From NCBI RefSeq assembly GCF_007970805.1, contig NZ_CP042433.1, positions 3,720,001 to 3,784,000 of the forward strand: 64,000 nt of DNA, in the 5' to 3' direction. The first letter of the stretch is position 1. Every line of letters starts with the position of its first letter. Positions 1-7,637 of this stretch are shown here, one piece after another. Below the pieces are notes generated by a model. That model was not told the DNA's origin. It did no database searches and worked only from the letters and a program-made list of their open reading frames with translations. The translations under genes were made by a program, and so were the position numbers. Source of the DNA: Flavisolibacter ginsenosidimutans. GTDB taxonomy: Bacteria; Bacteroidota; Bacteroidia; Chitinophagales; Chitinophagaceae.

Positions 1-530
1 GCAAATATTACAACCGCTTTATCTGGATGTTGCCCAACGGCCAATACGGTTGTTACGACAAGCGTCATCTTTTTGCTTTTGCCGGCGAGGACAAGCACTA
101 TACAGGAGGCAGCGAACGCTTTATTGCATCGGTAAACGGATGGAAAATAAACCTGTCGGTGTGTTATGATCTGCGCTTTCCGGTGTGGGCACGGCAACAA
201 TTTGACGAGGAAAAAAATTTTGAATACGATGCGTTGATCTACGTAGCCAACTGGCCCGAACGAAGAAGCACGGCCTGGAAAAGTTTATTGCAGGCACGTG
301 CCATCGAAAATCAATGTTACGTGATTGGCGTAAACCGCGTAGGCAATGATGGCAACGACATTTATCACAGTGGCGACAGCATGGTGGTTGATCCGCTGGG
401 TGAAGTTCTTTATCACAAAAAAGATGACGAAGATGTGTTTACTATCACGCTGAACAAAGATGATTTGAATACCGTGCGGGAAAAGTTTCAGTTTTGGCGC
501 GATGCGGACAGGTTTGAAGTTTTAGCATAG
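1..530 (+). CDS. Omega-amidase / carbon-nitrogen hydrolase, 5' truncated
   Basis: C-terminal part of a nitrilase-superfamily amidase. The reading frame is open to the window edge (codons from position 3), so the real start lies upstream. Two of the three catalytic residues are visible: the Lys in YDKRHLF (near nt 60) and the Cys in SVCYDLRFP (near nt 162). The catalytic Glu is missing because it lies outside the window. The NR..W.LPNGQ stretch before YDK and the RA.ENQ.YV.G.NR stretch after the Cys resemble the YafV/NIT2 branch, whose members hydrolyse alpha-ketoglutaramate or alpha-ketosuccinamate formed by glutamine transaminases. That substrate is inferred from family. The protein should be cytoplasmic. 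Confidence 0.85.
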   Translation, partial: KYYNRFIWMLPNGQYGCYDKRHLFAFAGEDKHYTGGSERFIASVNGWKINLSVCYDLRFPVWARQQFDEEKNFEYDALIYVANWPERRSTAWKSLLQARAIENQCYVIGVNRVGNDGNDIYHSGDSMVVDPLGEVLYHKKDDEDVFTITLNKDDLNTVREKFQFWRDADRFEVLA

Positions 531-568
531 GCTACCTTTTCCCTCTCGCATGATGGCTTGCTACCCGG

Positions 569-1258
569 TTAATTCTTTACAACCTCCGGTGCTGGCTTCG
601 GCGTTGCAATGTCTTGCCGGATCACAATCTTGTCAATTTCCCACGCTGCTTTTAAGCATTGTTGAATGCCAATACTGTTGCCGGCAATGGGTGTATAAAG
701 CTGTTTCAATACTTCCTGGTCATTGATGCGAAAAGTCAGTATGCTATCCTTTTGTACGAGTTCGTATTTATTCAGTTGCCTTGGGTTAAAGGTTGTCATC
801 CATTCAGAAGGCAGTTCTTCTTCGGTAATGTATGTCCATTTCAGGTTAAAAAGCTCAAGTTTTACTTTGCTCCTCAGCATGAGCGTTAATTGATAAAGAC
901 TGGAGGCAACGCGACCATCGGCCATTCGTTGGTTTTCGCCCCATTGTAAATCTATAACATCTGCAACGTCATCGCCATGCAAAAATTTTGCGTACAACGT
1001 AATGGAGAAATTGTTGAGCGTATTTAAACCTGGAATTATTTTGTTGTACCAAAGGCATCCCCGGCTGATAAAGTTTTTTTCGAATTTTTCAATGTGAAGA
1101 ACACCGTCTTTAATGTCAACAAAAAAGCTCGAATCATGTTGCAGTCGCCAGCCGTTCCTGTTGTCATTAAAATCATCTTCCAATAAGATTTTTTGACTGA
1201 AGACACTGGTTGTAAAAAAGCTTGTCAAAAGCAGCGTAAGTAAGGTTGTCCGAAGCAT
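569..1258 (-). CDS. Secreted protein of unknown function, LamG/DUF1080-like fold possible
   Basis: A 229-aa protein with an N-terminal signal peptide (hydrophobic residues 4-20, likely cleavage before QKILLEDDF). The mature start, LLEDDFNDNRNGW, followed by alternating beta-type segments, resembles the opening of concanavalin-like jelly-roll domains (LamG, or DUF1080 glycoside-binding domains), which often start 'DDF...W'. No catalytic motif was recognised. The start codon is an ATG at 1258. It converges with the amidase gene, with 38 bp between stops and no obvious hairpin. The fold is an inference from pattern; the function is unknown. Confidence 0.6.
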   Translation of the reverse strand: MLRTTLLTLLLTSFFTTSVFSQKILLEDDFNDNRNGWRLQHDSSFFVDIKDGVLHIEKFEKNFISRGCLWYNKIIPGLNTLNNFSITLYAKFLHGDDVADVIDLQWGENQRMADGRVASSLYQLTLMLRSKVKLELFNLKWTYITEEELPSEWMTTFNPRQLNKYELVQKDSILTFRINDQEVLKQLYTPIAGNSIGIQQCLKAAWEIDKIVIRQDIATPKPAPEVVKN

Positions 1259-1348
1259 TCATCCAAGATAATACTGTTATCTCAAAAAGCGGTTGGATGG
1301 TATTCAGAAAACGCAACAAACGCCAGTTAATCAAGCAACGGCGCATAA

Positions 1349-1376
1349 AAAAGTTCCCGCACTAACGGGAACTTTT
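1349..1376 (-). terminator. Rho-independent terminator after the alpha/beta hydrolase
   Basis: Perfect 11-bp stem (AAAAGTTCCCG at 1349-1359 with CGGGAACTTTT at 1366-1376) around a 6-nt loop. It lies 15 bp beyond the stop of the leftward hydrolase gene, with a T-rich tail on the minus strand. Confidence 0.8.
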
Positions 1377-1390
1377 GCCTCAAACTTTAT

Positions 1391-2281
1391 TTACATCGAC
1401 ACCGAACTATCTCTTCTGCTCGACACCGTTTGCTGCGCGTTTCCATCAGATGCAAAATCAATGATGTCCTGGTTCAATCGTTTGCGTTCGGTATAAAACA
1501 AACCGTGCGGTGCGCCTTCGTACACTTTGTAAACCGCGTTTGGAATCATCTTCGCCGTGCGTTCGCTGCTGGCTTCAATCGGCACCGTTTTATCCGCATC
1601 ACCGTGAATAATAAGCGTAGGAACGTTCACTGCTTTTACGTCGGCACGAAAATCGGTGTTGGCAAAAGCAATGGCGCATTGCTGCGTGGCTCTTGGCAAA
1701 GCCACTTCGGCCAGACCGCGGAAGTATTGCAGGTAAGGCTTGCTCACCGGGTGCTCCAATAAACCAACGCCAAAAAATTGCTCGCCAAACGTGTCCAGAA
1801 AAGCAATGCGGTCTTCTTTCATCTTTTCCATCATCTCGGCGAATACGGCTTGCGGCACGCCTTCGGGATTGTCGTTCGATTGACCCAAATAAGGCACAAC
1901 GGCACTCACCAAAATTACTTTTGAAACACGACCACTGCTTCCGTAACGATTCAGGTAACGCACCGCTTCGCCGCCGCCCATTGAAAAGCCTACCAACACT
2001 GCATCACGCAAATCAAGGGTTTCTAAAAGAGCGTTTAAATCATCGGTCATCGTATCGTAATCGTAACCGTTCCAGGGCTTGTCGCTTTTGCCAAAGCCAC
2101 GGCGATCATATTTCACTACGCGAAGGCCCGCGTTCACCAAGTCATCAATCTGGTATTCCCACATGTCTTTGCTTGAGGGCCAGCCGTGAATGAGCACAAC
2201 GGGGCGGCCTTTGCCGTAATCTTTGTAAGAAAGCTGAATCTCTTCGCCGGTGGCGGCGTCTTTTGTTTTAATGTATTTCAT
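1391..2281 (-). CDS. Alpha/beta hydrolase, non-haem chloroperoxidase-like
   Basis: A 296-aa alpha/beta hydrolase. Visible landmarks are the oxyanion-loop motif HGWPSS (about residue 32), the YDRRGFGKSDKP stretch, the nucleophile elbow GFSMGGG (Ser near residue 100), an acidic strand HGDADKTVP, and the catalytic His in GAPHGLF near the C-terminus. This set matches the esterase/non-haem haloperoxidase subgroup; such proteins usually act as esterases and 'peroxidase' is only a family name. The ATG at 2281 is preferred over an in-frame TTG two codons earlier. The gene stands alone, with a terminator at 1349-1376. The C-terminus carries a Ser/Arg-rich tail beyond the usual domain. Confidence 0.85.
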   Translation of the reverse strand: MKYIKTKDAATGEEIQLSYKDYGKGRPVVLIHGWPSSKDMWEYQIDDLVNAGLRVVKYDRRGFGKSDKPWNGYDYDTMTDDLNALLETLDLRDAVLVGFSMGGGEAVRYLNRYGSSGRVSKVILVSAVVPYLGQSNDNPEGVPQAVFAEMMEKMKEDRIAFLDTFGEQFFGVGLLEHPVSKPYLQYFRGLAEVALPRATQQCAIAFANTDFRADVKAVNVPTLIIHGDADKTVPIEASSERTAKMIPNAVYKVYEGAPHGLFYTERKRLNQDIIDFASDGNAQQTVSSRRDSSVSM

Positions 2282-2526
2282 CGCCAAAAGTTTACTGTAA
2301 GAAGAGTTCAGCCCAAAAAATCATTCCGCTTTCTTTCCCTGGAAAATGCCTCGGTGCGTTTGAGAATCATTGTCAAGACCCACGTTTAAATTAAACGGCT
2401 GCCTCTGTTCGAAACCGGTATTCTCACAAAGCGAAATCTCTTCTACAAATTTTGTACGGTTGAATTTGCTAAAGAAACTTACTGATAAGAACGGCAAAGC
2501 GCACCGAAGCTTTGCATGAACTCCCG

Positions 2527-2985
2527 TTAACGTTTTGCAACGCCTTGGTTGTCTTTCCACGAAAGCGTAGCCAGCAGCCGGCCTTCCGGCAATTCGTTCG
2601 AAGCGTAATAAACGTTCAAATGGTTGTTTTTGTCTTTGGCAATGTCTTTCCGGTAAAAGCTCATAAAAAAGCTGTTGCCGTTGGCATCGGCGAAGGTTAA
2701 TTGTTTAACCAGTTCGGCCTTTTCGTTGCGAAACAAGAGCACTCGTTTTGTTCCCACACGTCCGCAATGCAGGTAAGAAACATCAATCTTGTCGTTATCA
2801 CTCGCAGCGGAAAACTCCAGTGTTTTTGCGCCTTTGGCTGCGTACACAAATTGCTGGCATACCCGTTTTCCGTTCAGGTAAATTTCAAAAACGTCGCCGC
2901 CTTTTATAGCAAAAGAAAAACTTACTGCACTGAGTAAAGCGAAGGCGATAAGGCCGAGAAAAGAAGAGCCCGAAAACTTTTTCAT
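2527..2985 (-). CDS. Small secreted protein of unknown function
   Basis: A 152-aa protein starting at the ATG of MKKFSGSS, followed by a clear signal peptide (GLIAFALLSAVSFSFA) with cleavage near residue 23. The frame extends further upstream, but the extension is Ser/Asn/Phe-rich and lies before the signal peptide, so the shorter start is preferred. The mature part has a short DVFEIYLNGKRV opening, which recurs in small exported Bacteroidota proteins with a beta-sandwich look, and two isolated Cys residues. No enzyme motif is visible. No tight neighbour: the hydrolase lies about 245 bp downstream and the channel gene 130 bp upstream. Confidence 0.6.
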   Translation of the reverse strand: MKKFSGSSFLGLIAFALLSAVSFSFAIKGGDVFEIYLNGKRVCQQFVYAAKGAKTLEFSAASDNDKIDVSYLHCGRVGTKRVLLFRNEKAELVKQLTFADANGNSFFMSFYRKDIAKDKNNHLNVYYASNELPEGRLLATLSWKDNQGVAKR

Positions 2986-3116
2986 AAAAAAATTTTTTGT
3001 GAAAGAATGAGGCGAAGAATTGAATCCGCCGTTTGCTGTCACAAAAAAAGAAAGCGGAGCGATGCCTCCCTGGTGTTGTTTGATGAAAAGCGTAAAGCGC
3101 TTGACGTGACGTTCTT

Positions 3117-4142
3117 TTATTCGCCCACATTCCGCTTCATCTCCGCAATTTGTTCTTTCGTGCCCAGCACAATTACTTTCATGTCTTTACCAATGACGAT
3201 GTCATCGGGCGGGTTGATGCAAAATTTTCCGTTCTCGTCTTTTACACCGATGCAGTTTACACCGGTCTTCTTCCAGTCCATGATTTCTTTCAAGGTTTTG
3301 TCGCGCATTACCGGCGGCAGCTTGTGATAACCCACGGCTTCAATGTGAATGGACTCGCCGTCTTCGCCCGATAAAAAATCAATGAACTCAATTACGTCGG
3401 GTTTTGAAACAAGCGTGGCCATGTGCGTGCCACCAATGAGGTCGGGCATCACCACGTGGTTGGCGCCGGCCTTGTACAATTTGGCCGTAGCGCTAACGGT
3501 AGAGGCGCGGCTAATGATGTTGAGACCCGGATTGAGCGACCGCGCCGACAGCACAATGAAAACGTTGTCGGCATCTTCGGGCAAGCTCACCAAAAGACTG
3601 TTTGCTCGTTCAATGCCGGCCGCAATCAGCACTTCGTCTTCGGTGGCATCGCCGGTTAAATACACCAGCGAAGGATCATTGTGCTGTTGCAGGATGTCTG
3701 CATTTTTTTCGATGATGACGAAATCAATCTTGTGTGCCCTTAAGGTTTTTGCTGCTTGTTGTCCGTTGCGGCCAAAGCCGCAAACAATTACGTGCCCTCT
3801 TTTTTTTGCCAACTGTTGCATAAGCCGTTTTTGGGTGAAGTCGCGTGTGAGTTCGCCGCTGATGACGTATTGCGTCAGCCGCGCCAGCACGTACGTAAAA
3901 GTGGTGAAAGAAGTAACGATGAAAACGATGTTGAAGAGACGGCCTGCATCCGACAAGGGCCTGATCTCGTGATAGCCGATGGTGGTGATGGTGATGACGG
4001 CCATGTATAGTGCGTCAAAAAAATTATAGCCTTCGATGAGCATGTAGCCCGCCACGCCAAACAGCAGAACGAACAGCACAATGAGCAGCCACAAACGAAG
4101 CGAAGGAATTTTTTTGGTAAACAACATAACCGCCGGTTGCAT
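3117..4142 (-). CDS. Two-TM potassium channel with RCK/TrkA domains
   Basis: A ~341-aa channel subunit. It has two N-terminal membrane helices (LWLLIVLFVLLFGVAGYMLIE and the helix after the pore) flanking a pore loop with TTIGYHEIRPLS. A Rossmann RCK domain follows (GHVIVCGFGRNGQ, near residue 105, NAD/ligand-binding glycine motif) and then a C-terminal TrkA-C-like domain. It probably tetramerises as a ligand-gated K+ channel in the inner membrane. The filter reads GYH where the canonical signature is GYG. The start is uncertain: ATG at 4142 or 4127, with a TTG at 4187 less likely. It is the last gene of the leftward run that begins with the inositol monophosphatase-like gene. Confidence 0.85.
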   Translation of the reverse strand: MQPAVMLFTKKIPSLRLWLLIVLFVLLFGVAGYMLIEGYNFFDALYMAVITITTIGYHEIRPLSDAGRLFNIVFIVTSFTTFTYVLARLTQYVISGELTRDFTQKRLMQQLAKKRGHVIVCGFGRNGQQAAKTLRAHKIDFVIIEKNADILQQHNDPSLVYLTGDATEDEVLIAAGIERANSLLVSLPEDADNVFIVLSARSLNPGLNIISRASTVSATAKLYKAGANHVVMPDLIGGTHMATLVSKPDVIEFIDFLSGEDGESIHIEAVGYHKLPPVMRDKTLKEIMDWKKTGVNCIGVKDENGKFCINPPDDIVIGKDMKVIVLGTKEQIAEMKRNVGE

Positions 4143-4199
4143 CAAATTTCCTAAGAAGTTTTGGGGCGGAAAAACGAATGTGCTCAAAAGGAAAAGAAG

Positions 4200-5675
4200 T
4201 TACTGTCCGCTTCTATCTCGGATCAACGCTTTCACCTTCTCCATCTTGTAATCCTCGTTCTTTCGTATTGCTTCCACCGTTGGCGGTGCAGGAATTTCGG
4301 GCTGTACGCCATAACCTTTCGGTTCGTTTTTGTCAATCACCAGCCGGAATAAAGGCAGGCGAAAACGAACGCCGGTATGCGGCAGGGTTACATCGGGAAT
4401 GAGCCAGGCCGTGTTGCCGTAAGCACCGCCGCCGGTTTCTTCGCCTACAACAATTACGTCTTCTTGTTCGCGCAGCGAATGCGCAAATAGGGAAGCCGCA
4501 GAGAACGTGTTGCCGCCCGTTAAAATGTAGGTTGTGCCCTTAAAGTGATAGCGGCTTTTGGGTTTGAAGCCTTTTTGTTCGTAAAGCGTAAAATGATAGC
4601 GGCCGTCCTTTCGTTTGCGGGTAAGAAATTCTAAAAAAAGCCAGTTCACGAGACGATTATTCCGGTACTTGCCATACGTGCTGGATCGTCGCAAAGCATA
4701 AAGCGAATCGGCAATGACGAAAGGTTTGTCGGCAATGTATTTCGTAAGAAGATTGGAAAGAATCACACTCCCACCGCCGTTGCCGCGAACGTCCACCACA
4801 AGGTTCGGAATCTTTTTCCTTTCAATCTCTTTAAACGAACGGCGAAAAAAGCCGCGCAAGCAGGCCCCTTTGGTAAAGGTGTTCACTTCCAGGAAAGCGG
4901 TGTGTAAAGTTGTGTCTATCCGCAGGCTGCGCACCTGTTCCAACTCCAGCCGCTTGCGTTCGCCCTTCGATAATACTTGCGCGGGCCGTGTGGCTCTTCG
5001 CTGCGTGTCGGCTCGCGGATTGTAAAGGCTTAACATCGCCGTGCGAAGGTTTCCGGCCGTGTCAATGAATTCTACCGGCGTCTTTTGTTTCAATCCAAAC
5101 ACAACAGCGTAGAGCGTACGAAAATTGCTGCCGTTGCTGATGGTTTGATACTTGTGCGTGGTGTTGTAACCGTCGGCCGAAAGAAAAGAAAACAAGGAAT
5201 CAAGAATGAAGGCTATGGGCTTTCCGTCAATGGATTTTAAAACAACGCCCCGAACAACGTTGCTGTCCTTTCGATTGAGGTTTGCGGTCACCACAACAGT
5301 ATCGGGCCAGGCTTTTACAAACAAGGGAAAGGAAAGGCCTTGCGGCCCGTTGTATTTTGCGGCGGCATCGGATGGACGGACAGAGGTATGGCCGCAGCGA
5401 ATTTTTGAAAGCACAGAAGACAGCACATACCGAAAGCCGCTTTCGGTAAGCGAGTCATTCAGTTTGCTTTTGCCCAAGTTGAAATAATAATCCATGCTGT
5501 CTTTCGGCGTGTACCAATAAAGGCTTGGGTGCGCCTCTTCAAGGCTGGCGCGAAAGATGTCGTAGTCTTCCCGCAATTCTTTTGGCGAAAATTTTTTGGA
5601 CGGGTTGAACGGTTTGCTGGCCACACATCCTCCAAGCATCAGCAACACAGAAAATACGGCCAGCCAGTTTCTCAT
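4200..5675 (-). CDS. S41 family C-terminal-processing peptidase, lipoprotein
   Basis: A 491-aa lipoprotein: MRNWLAVFSVLLMLGGC gives a signal peptide with a lipobox Cys at residue 17. The S41 (tail-specific protease) core is recognisable from NLVVDVRGNGGGS, a typical strand before the active site, and TGGNTFSAAS, where the Ser after NTF should be the nucleophile. EETGGGAYGN follows. A degenerate PDZ-like region is possible around residues 120-180. The ATG at 5675 lies 4 bp after the thiL stop, so the two are probably co-transcribed; the start is chosen because the signal peptide begins there. Substrates are unknown. Confidence 0.85.
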   Translation of the reverse strand: MRNWLAVFSVLLMLGGCVASKPFNPSKKFSPKELREDYDIFRASLEEAHPSLYWYTPKDSMDYYFNLGKSKLNDSLTESGFRYVLSSVLSKIRCGHTSVRPSDAAAKYNGPQGLSFPLFVKAWPDTVVVTANLNRKDSNVVRGVVLKSIDGKPIAFILDSLFSFLSADGYNTTHKYQTISNGSNFRTLYAVVFGLKQKTPVEFIDTAGNLRTAMLSLYNPRADTQRRATRPAQVLSKGERKRLELEQVRSLRIDTTLHTAFLEVNTFTKGACLRGFFRRSFKEIERKKIPNLVVDVRGNGGGSVILSNLLTKYIADKPFVIADSLYALRRSSTYGKYRNNRLVNWLFLEFLTRKRKDGRYHFTLYEQKGFKPKSRYHFKGTTYILTGGNTFSAASLFAHSLREQEDVIVVGEETGGGAYGNTAWLIPDVTLPHTGVRFRLPLFRLVIDKNEPKGYGVQPEIPAPPTVEAIRKNEDYKMEKVKALIRDRSGQ

Positions 5676-5679
5676 AATC

Positions 5680-6708
5680 TCATTTGAATGCGTTCCAGCC
5701 CTGTGCCGTGATGGCGTATTTGTTTCCGCCTTTGGTGATGATGTTTGCGCCGGCTTCTTCATCGGTCAGGTAACCAATCACGCTGATGTCGGTGTTGTCT
5801 TTTATTTTGTCGTAGTCGTCTTGCTTCAGTGTAAAAAGCAGTTCATAATCTTCGCCGCCGCTCAATGCGCAAGCCGTCGGATCAAGGTTGAATTTAAAGG
5901 CCGCGGCGCGGGTTTCTTCGCCAATGGGAATTTTTTCTTCGTACAGCACACAGCCCACGTTGCTTTGTTTGCAGAGGTGTAAAATTTCGGAACTCAGGCC
6001 ATCGCTCACATCAATCATTGAAGTGGGTGTAACGTTATTCTGCGCAAAAAAGTCAATCAGGTCCACTCTTGCTTCGGGTTTCAGTATTCTTCCGACAGTG
6101 TATTTTTCGTTTTCAAGGTCGGGCTGAATCTGCGGGTTTTCGAGGTAGATTTTTTTCTCTCTTTCCAGCAACAACAAGCCAAGATAAGCGGCGCCTAAAT
6201 CGCCGGTTACGCAAAGCAACTCGCTTTTTTGTGCGCCTTTGCGGGTGACAAATTTATCCGGCGCTACCTCGCCAATGGCCGTGCAGGAAATGATAAAGCC
6301 TTTTTGCGACGACGACGTATCGCCGCCAATCAAGTCAACCTTGTAGGTATCGCAGGCCGTGTAAACGCCTTCGTAGAATTCATCCAATGCCTCCACGCTA
6401 AAGCGGTTGCTAAAGCCAATGCCAAGAATAATTTGCGTTGGCGTGGCGTTCATGGCGCAGATGTCGCTTATGTTTACCGCCACGGTTTTGTAGCCAAGAT
6501 GCTTCAGCGGCGTGTACATCAAATCAAAGTGCACGCCTTCTATCAATAAATCATTTGTAATAACGGTTTGCTTGCCAAAATGGTCAATCACCGCGGCATC
6601 GTCACCAACACCTAATATGGAGGAAGCGTTGTGGATTTCAACGTTTTTGGTGAGATGGTCTATCAGGCCAAATTCACCAAGAGAAGAGACTTCGGTTCGT
6701 TCGCTCAT
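5680..6708 (-). CDS. thiL: Thiamine-monophosphate kinase
   Basis: A 342-aa ThiL, which phosphorylates thiamine monophosphate to thiamine pyrophosphate, the last step of the pathway. Typical features are GEFGLIDHL at the N-terminus, the GVGDDAAVI motif binding Mg-ATP, NDLLIEGVHF, the AVNISDICAM helix, GGDTSSS and a C-terminal SGGEDYELLF. The ATG at 6708 is preferred to an in-frame TTG three codons earlier. It lies 10 bp after the stop of the inositol monophosphatase-like gene and 4 bp before the S41 peptidase start, so it sits inside an operon. No other thiamine gene is in the window. Confidence 0.95.
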   Translation of the reverse strand: MSERTEVSSLGEFGLIDHLTKNVEIHNASSILGVGDDAAVIDHFGKQTVITNDLLIEGVHFDLMYTPLKHLGYKTVAVNISDICAMNATPTQIILGIGFSNRFSVEALDEFYEGVYTACDTYKVDLIGGDTSSSQKGFIISCTAIGEVAPDKFVTRKGAQKSELLCVTGDLGAAYLGLLLLEREKKIYLENPQIQPDLENEKYTVGRILKPEARVDLIDFFAQNNVTPTSMIDVSDGLSSEILHLCKQSNVGCVLYEEKIPIGEETRAAAFKFNLDPTACALSGGEDYELLFTLKQDDYDKIKDNTDISVIGYLTDEEAGANIITKGGNKYAITAQGWNAFK

Positions 6709-6718
6709 ACGGTTCAAA

Positions 6719-7504
6719 TTAAGATTGTTTTGGAACGTTTCCTTTCACCCATTCAACTAACTCATCGTGAATGATACCATTCGTCGCCACTATACCCGGC
6801 TTATACGGCGAGTATTCATCGCCTTTTAAATTTGTCACCCTTCCTCCGGCTTCTTCCACCAACAAAAATCCTGCGGCGCTGTCCCAAGCCTGCAGTTTAT
6901 GCTCATAAAAACCATCAAAGCGGCCGCAAGCTACCCAGGCCAAATCAATTGCTGCTGACCCAAGCCTGCGCACCGGCACGCCTCTGCGAATAAAGCGGTC
7001 AAAGACTTCAAGCGGACCGTTGGGCTCATCCAGATATGTGTACGGAAAACCGGTAACCAAACAGGCATTTTCCACTACTGCTTTTTTGCTCACGCTGATG
7101 GGTTTGTCGTTGAGCGTTGCGCCTTGTCCTCTTTCGCCAAGGAACATTTCGTTTAAGAAAGGGTTGTACACGCCACCAAGTATCATCTTGCCGTTGTGCT
7201 CAAGCCCGATGGAAATGCAACAAATGGGAATGCGGTGCGCAAAGTTCACCGTGCCGTCAATGGGATCAATGATCCACTTGTATTGCGAATCTTGAATCAA
7301 TTCGCCGATCTCTTCGCTTAGAATGTAATGATCGGGAAAGGCGTCTTTAATTGTTTCGATGATGATTTTCTCCGAAGCGTGGTCCACTTCGGTCACCAGG
7401 TTGTTGACGCCTTCTTTGTTGCTGATCTTAAAATCAAGGTCGTTGAACTTGGTGATCTCGTCGGCCGCGGCATTGAGCGCCTTGAGAAGGGTGTTTTTAA
7501 ACAT
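6719..7504 (-). CDS. Inositol monophosphatase family protein
   Basis: A 261-aa member of the Mg-dependent IMPase/FBPase fold. The metal-binding motifs are all present: the EE pair in [18 protein letters not shown], and the C-terminal [15 protein letters not shown]. Family members dephosphorylate inositol phosphates, 3'-phosphoadenosine phosphate (CysQ) or histidinol phosphate; the sequence does not settle which. Start is the ATG of [10 protein letters not shown]. It is the first gene of the leftward run IMPase-thiL-S41-channel. A TACTTTTG promoter box ends 3 nt before the start codon, so the message could be leaderless. Confidence 0.9.
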   Translation of the reverse strand: MFKNTLLKALNAAADEITKFNDLDFKISNKEGVNNLVTEVDHASEKIIIETIKDAFPDHYILSEEIGELIQDSQYKWIIDPIDGTVNFAHRIPICCISIGLEHNGKMILGGVYNPFLNEMFLGERGQGATLNDKPISVSKKAVVENACLVTGFPYTYLDEPNGPLEVFDRFIRRGVPVRRLGSAAIDLAWVACGRFDGFYEHKLQAWDSAAGFLLVEEAGGRVTNLKGDEYSPYKPGIVATNGIIHDELVEWVKGNVPKQS

Positions 7505-7507
7505 ACG

Positions 7508-7515
7508 CAAAAGTA
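7508..7515 (-). promoter_or_regulatory. Candidate -7 box (TACTTTTG) for the IMPase-thiL run
   Basis: Exact match to the Bacteroidota TAnnTTTG -7 consensus, read on the minus strand, 3 nt from the ATG at 7504. No TTG is found at the expected -33 spacing. Confidence 0.45.
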
Positions 7516-7518
7516 AGT

Positions 7519-7588
7519 GTTGGTCGTTGGCCGTTGTTCGACTTTGCGGCTGTTTTCTCCGATCAACTTCCAACCATCAACGATCAAC
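7519..7588. repeat. Inverted heptad-repeat element
   Basis: Left arm of three 7-nt units (GTTGGTC, GTTGGCC, GTTGTTC; 7519-7539). Right arm of four units (GATCAAC, TTCCAAC, CATCAAC, GATCAAC; 7561-7588), the reverse complement type of the left. The element sits in the divergent gap between the IMPase and glycosyltransferase genes. It has the same architecture as the elements at 46518, 47379, 48130, 50342 and 60055. Confidence 0.7.
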
Positions 7589-7608
7589 GTTTTTCGCCGA
7601 AGTTTCCC

Positions 7609-7616
7609 TACGTTTG
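7609..7616 (+). promoter_or_regulatory. Candidate -7 box (TACGTTTG) for the GT2 fusion gene
   Basis: TAnnTTTG match ending 21 nt before the TTG proposed as the start at 7638. This supports the short reading of that gene. No -33 TTG was seen. Confidence 0.4.
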
Positions 7617-7637
7617 CCCGCTTACAATTCTCTGCCG

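Noticed and set aside
7519..7588. CRISPR array
   Set aside because: Units of 7-8 nt without spacers and with inverted arms; no cas genes in the window.
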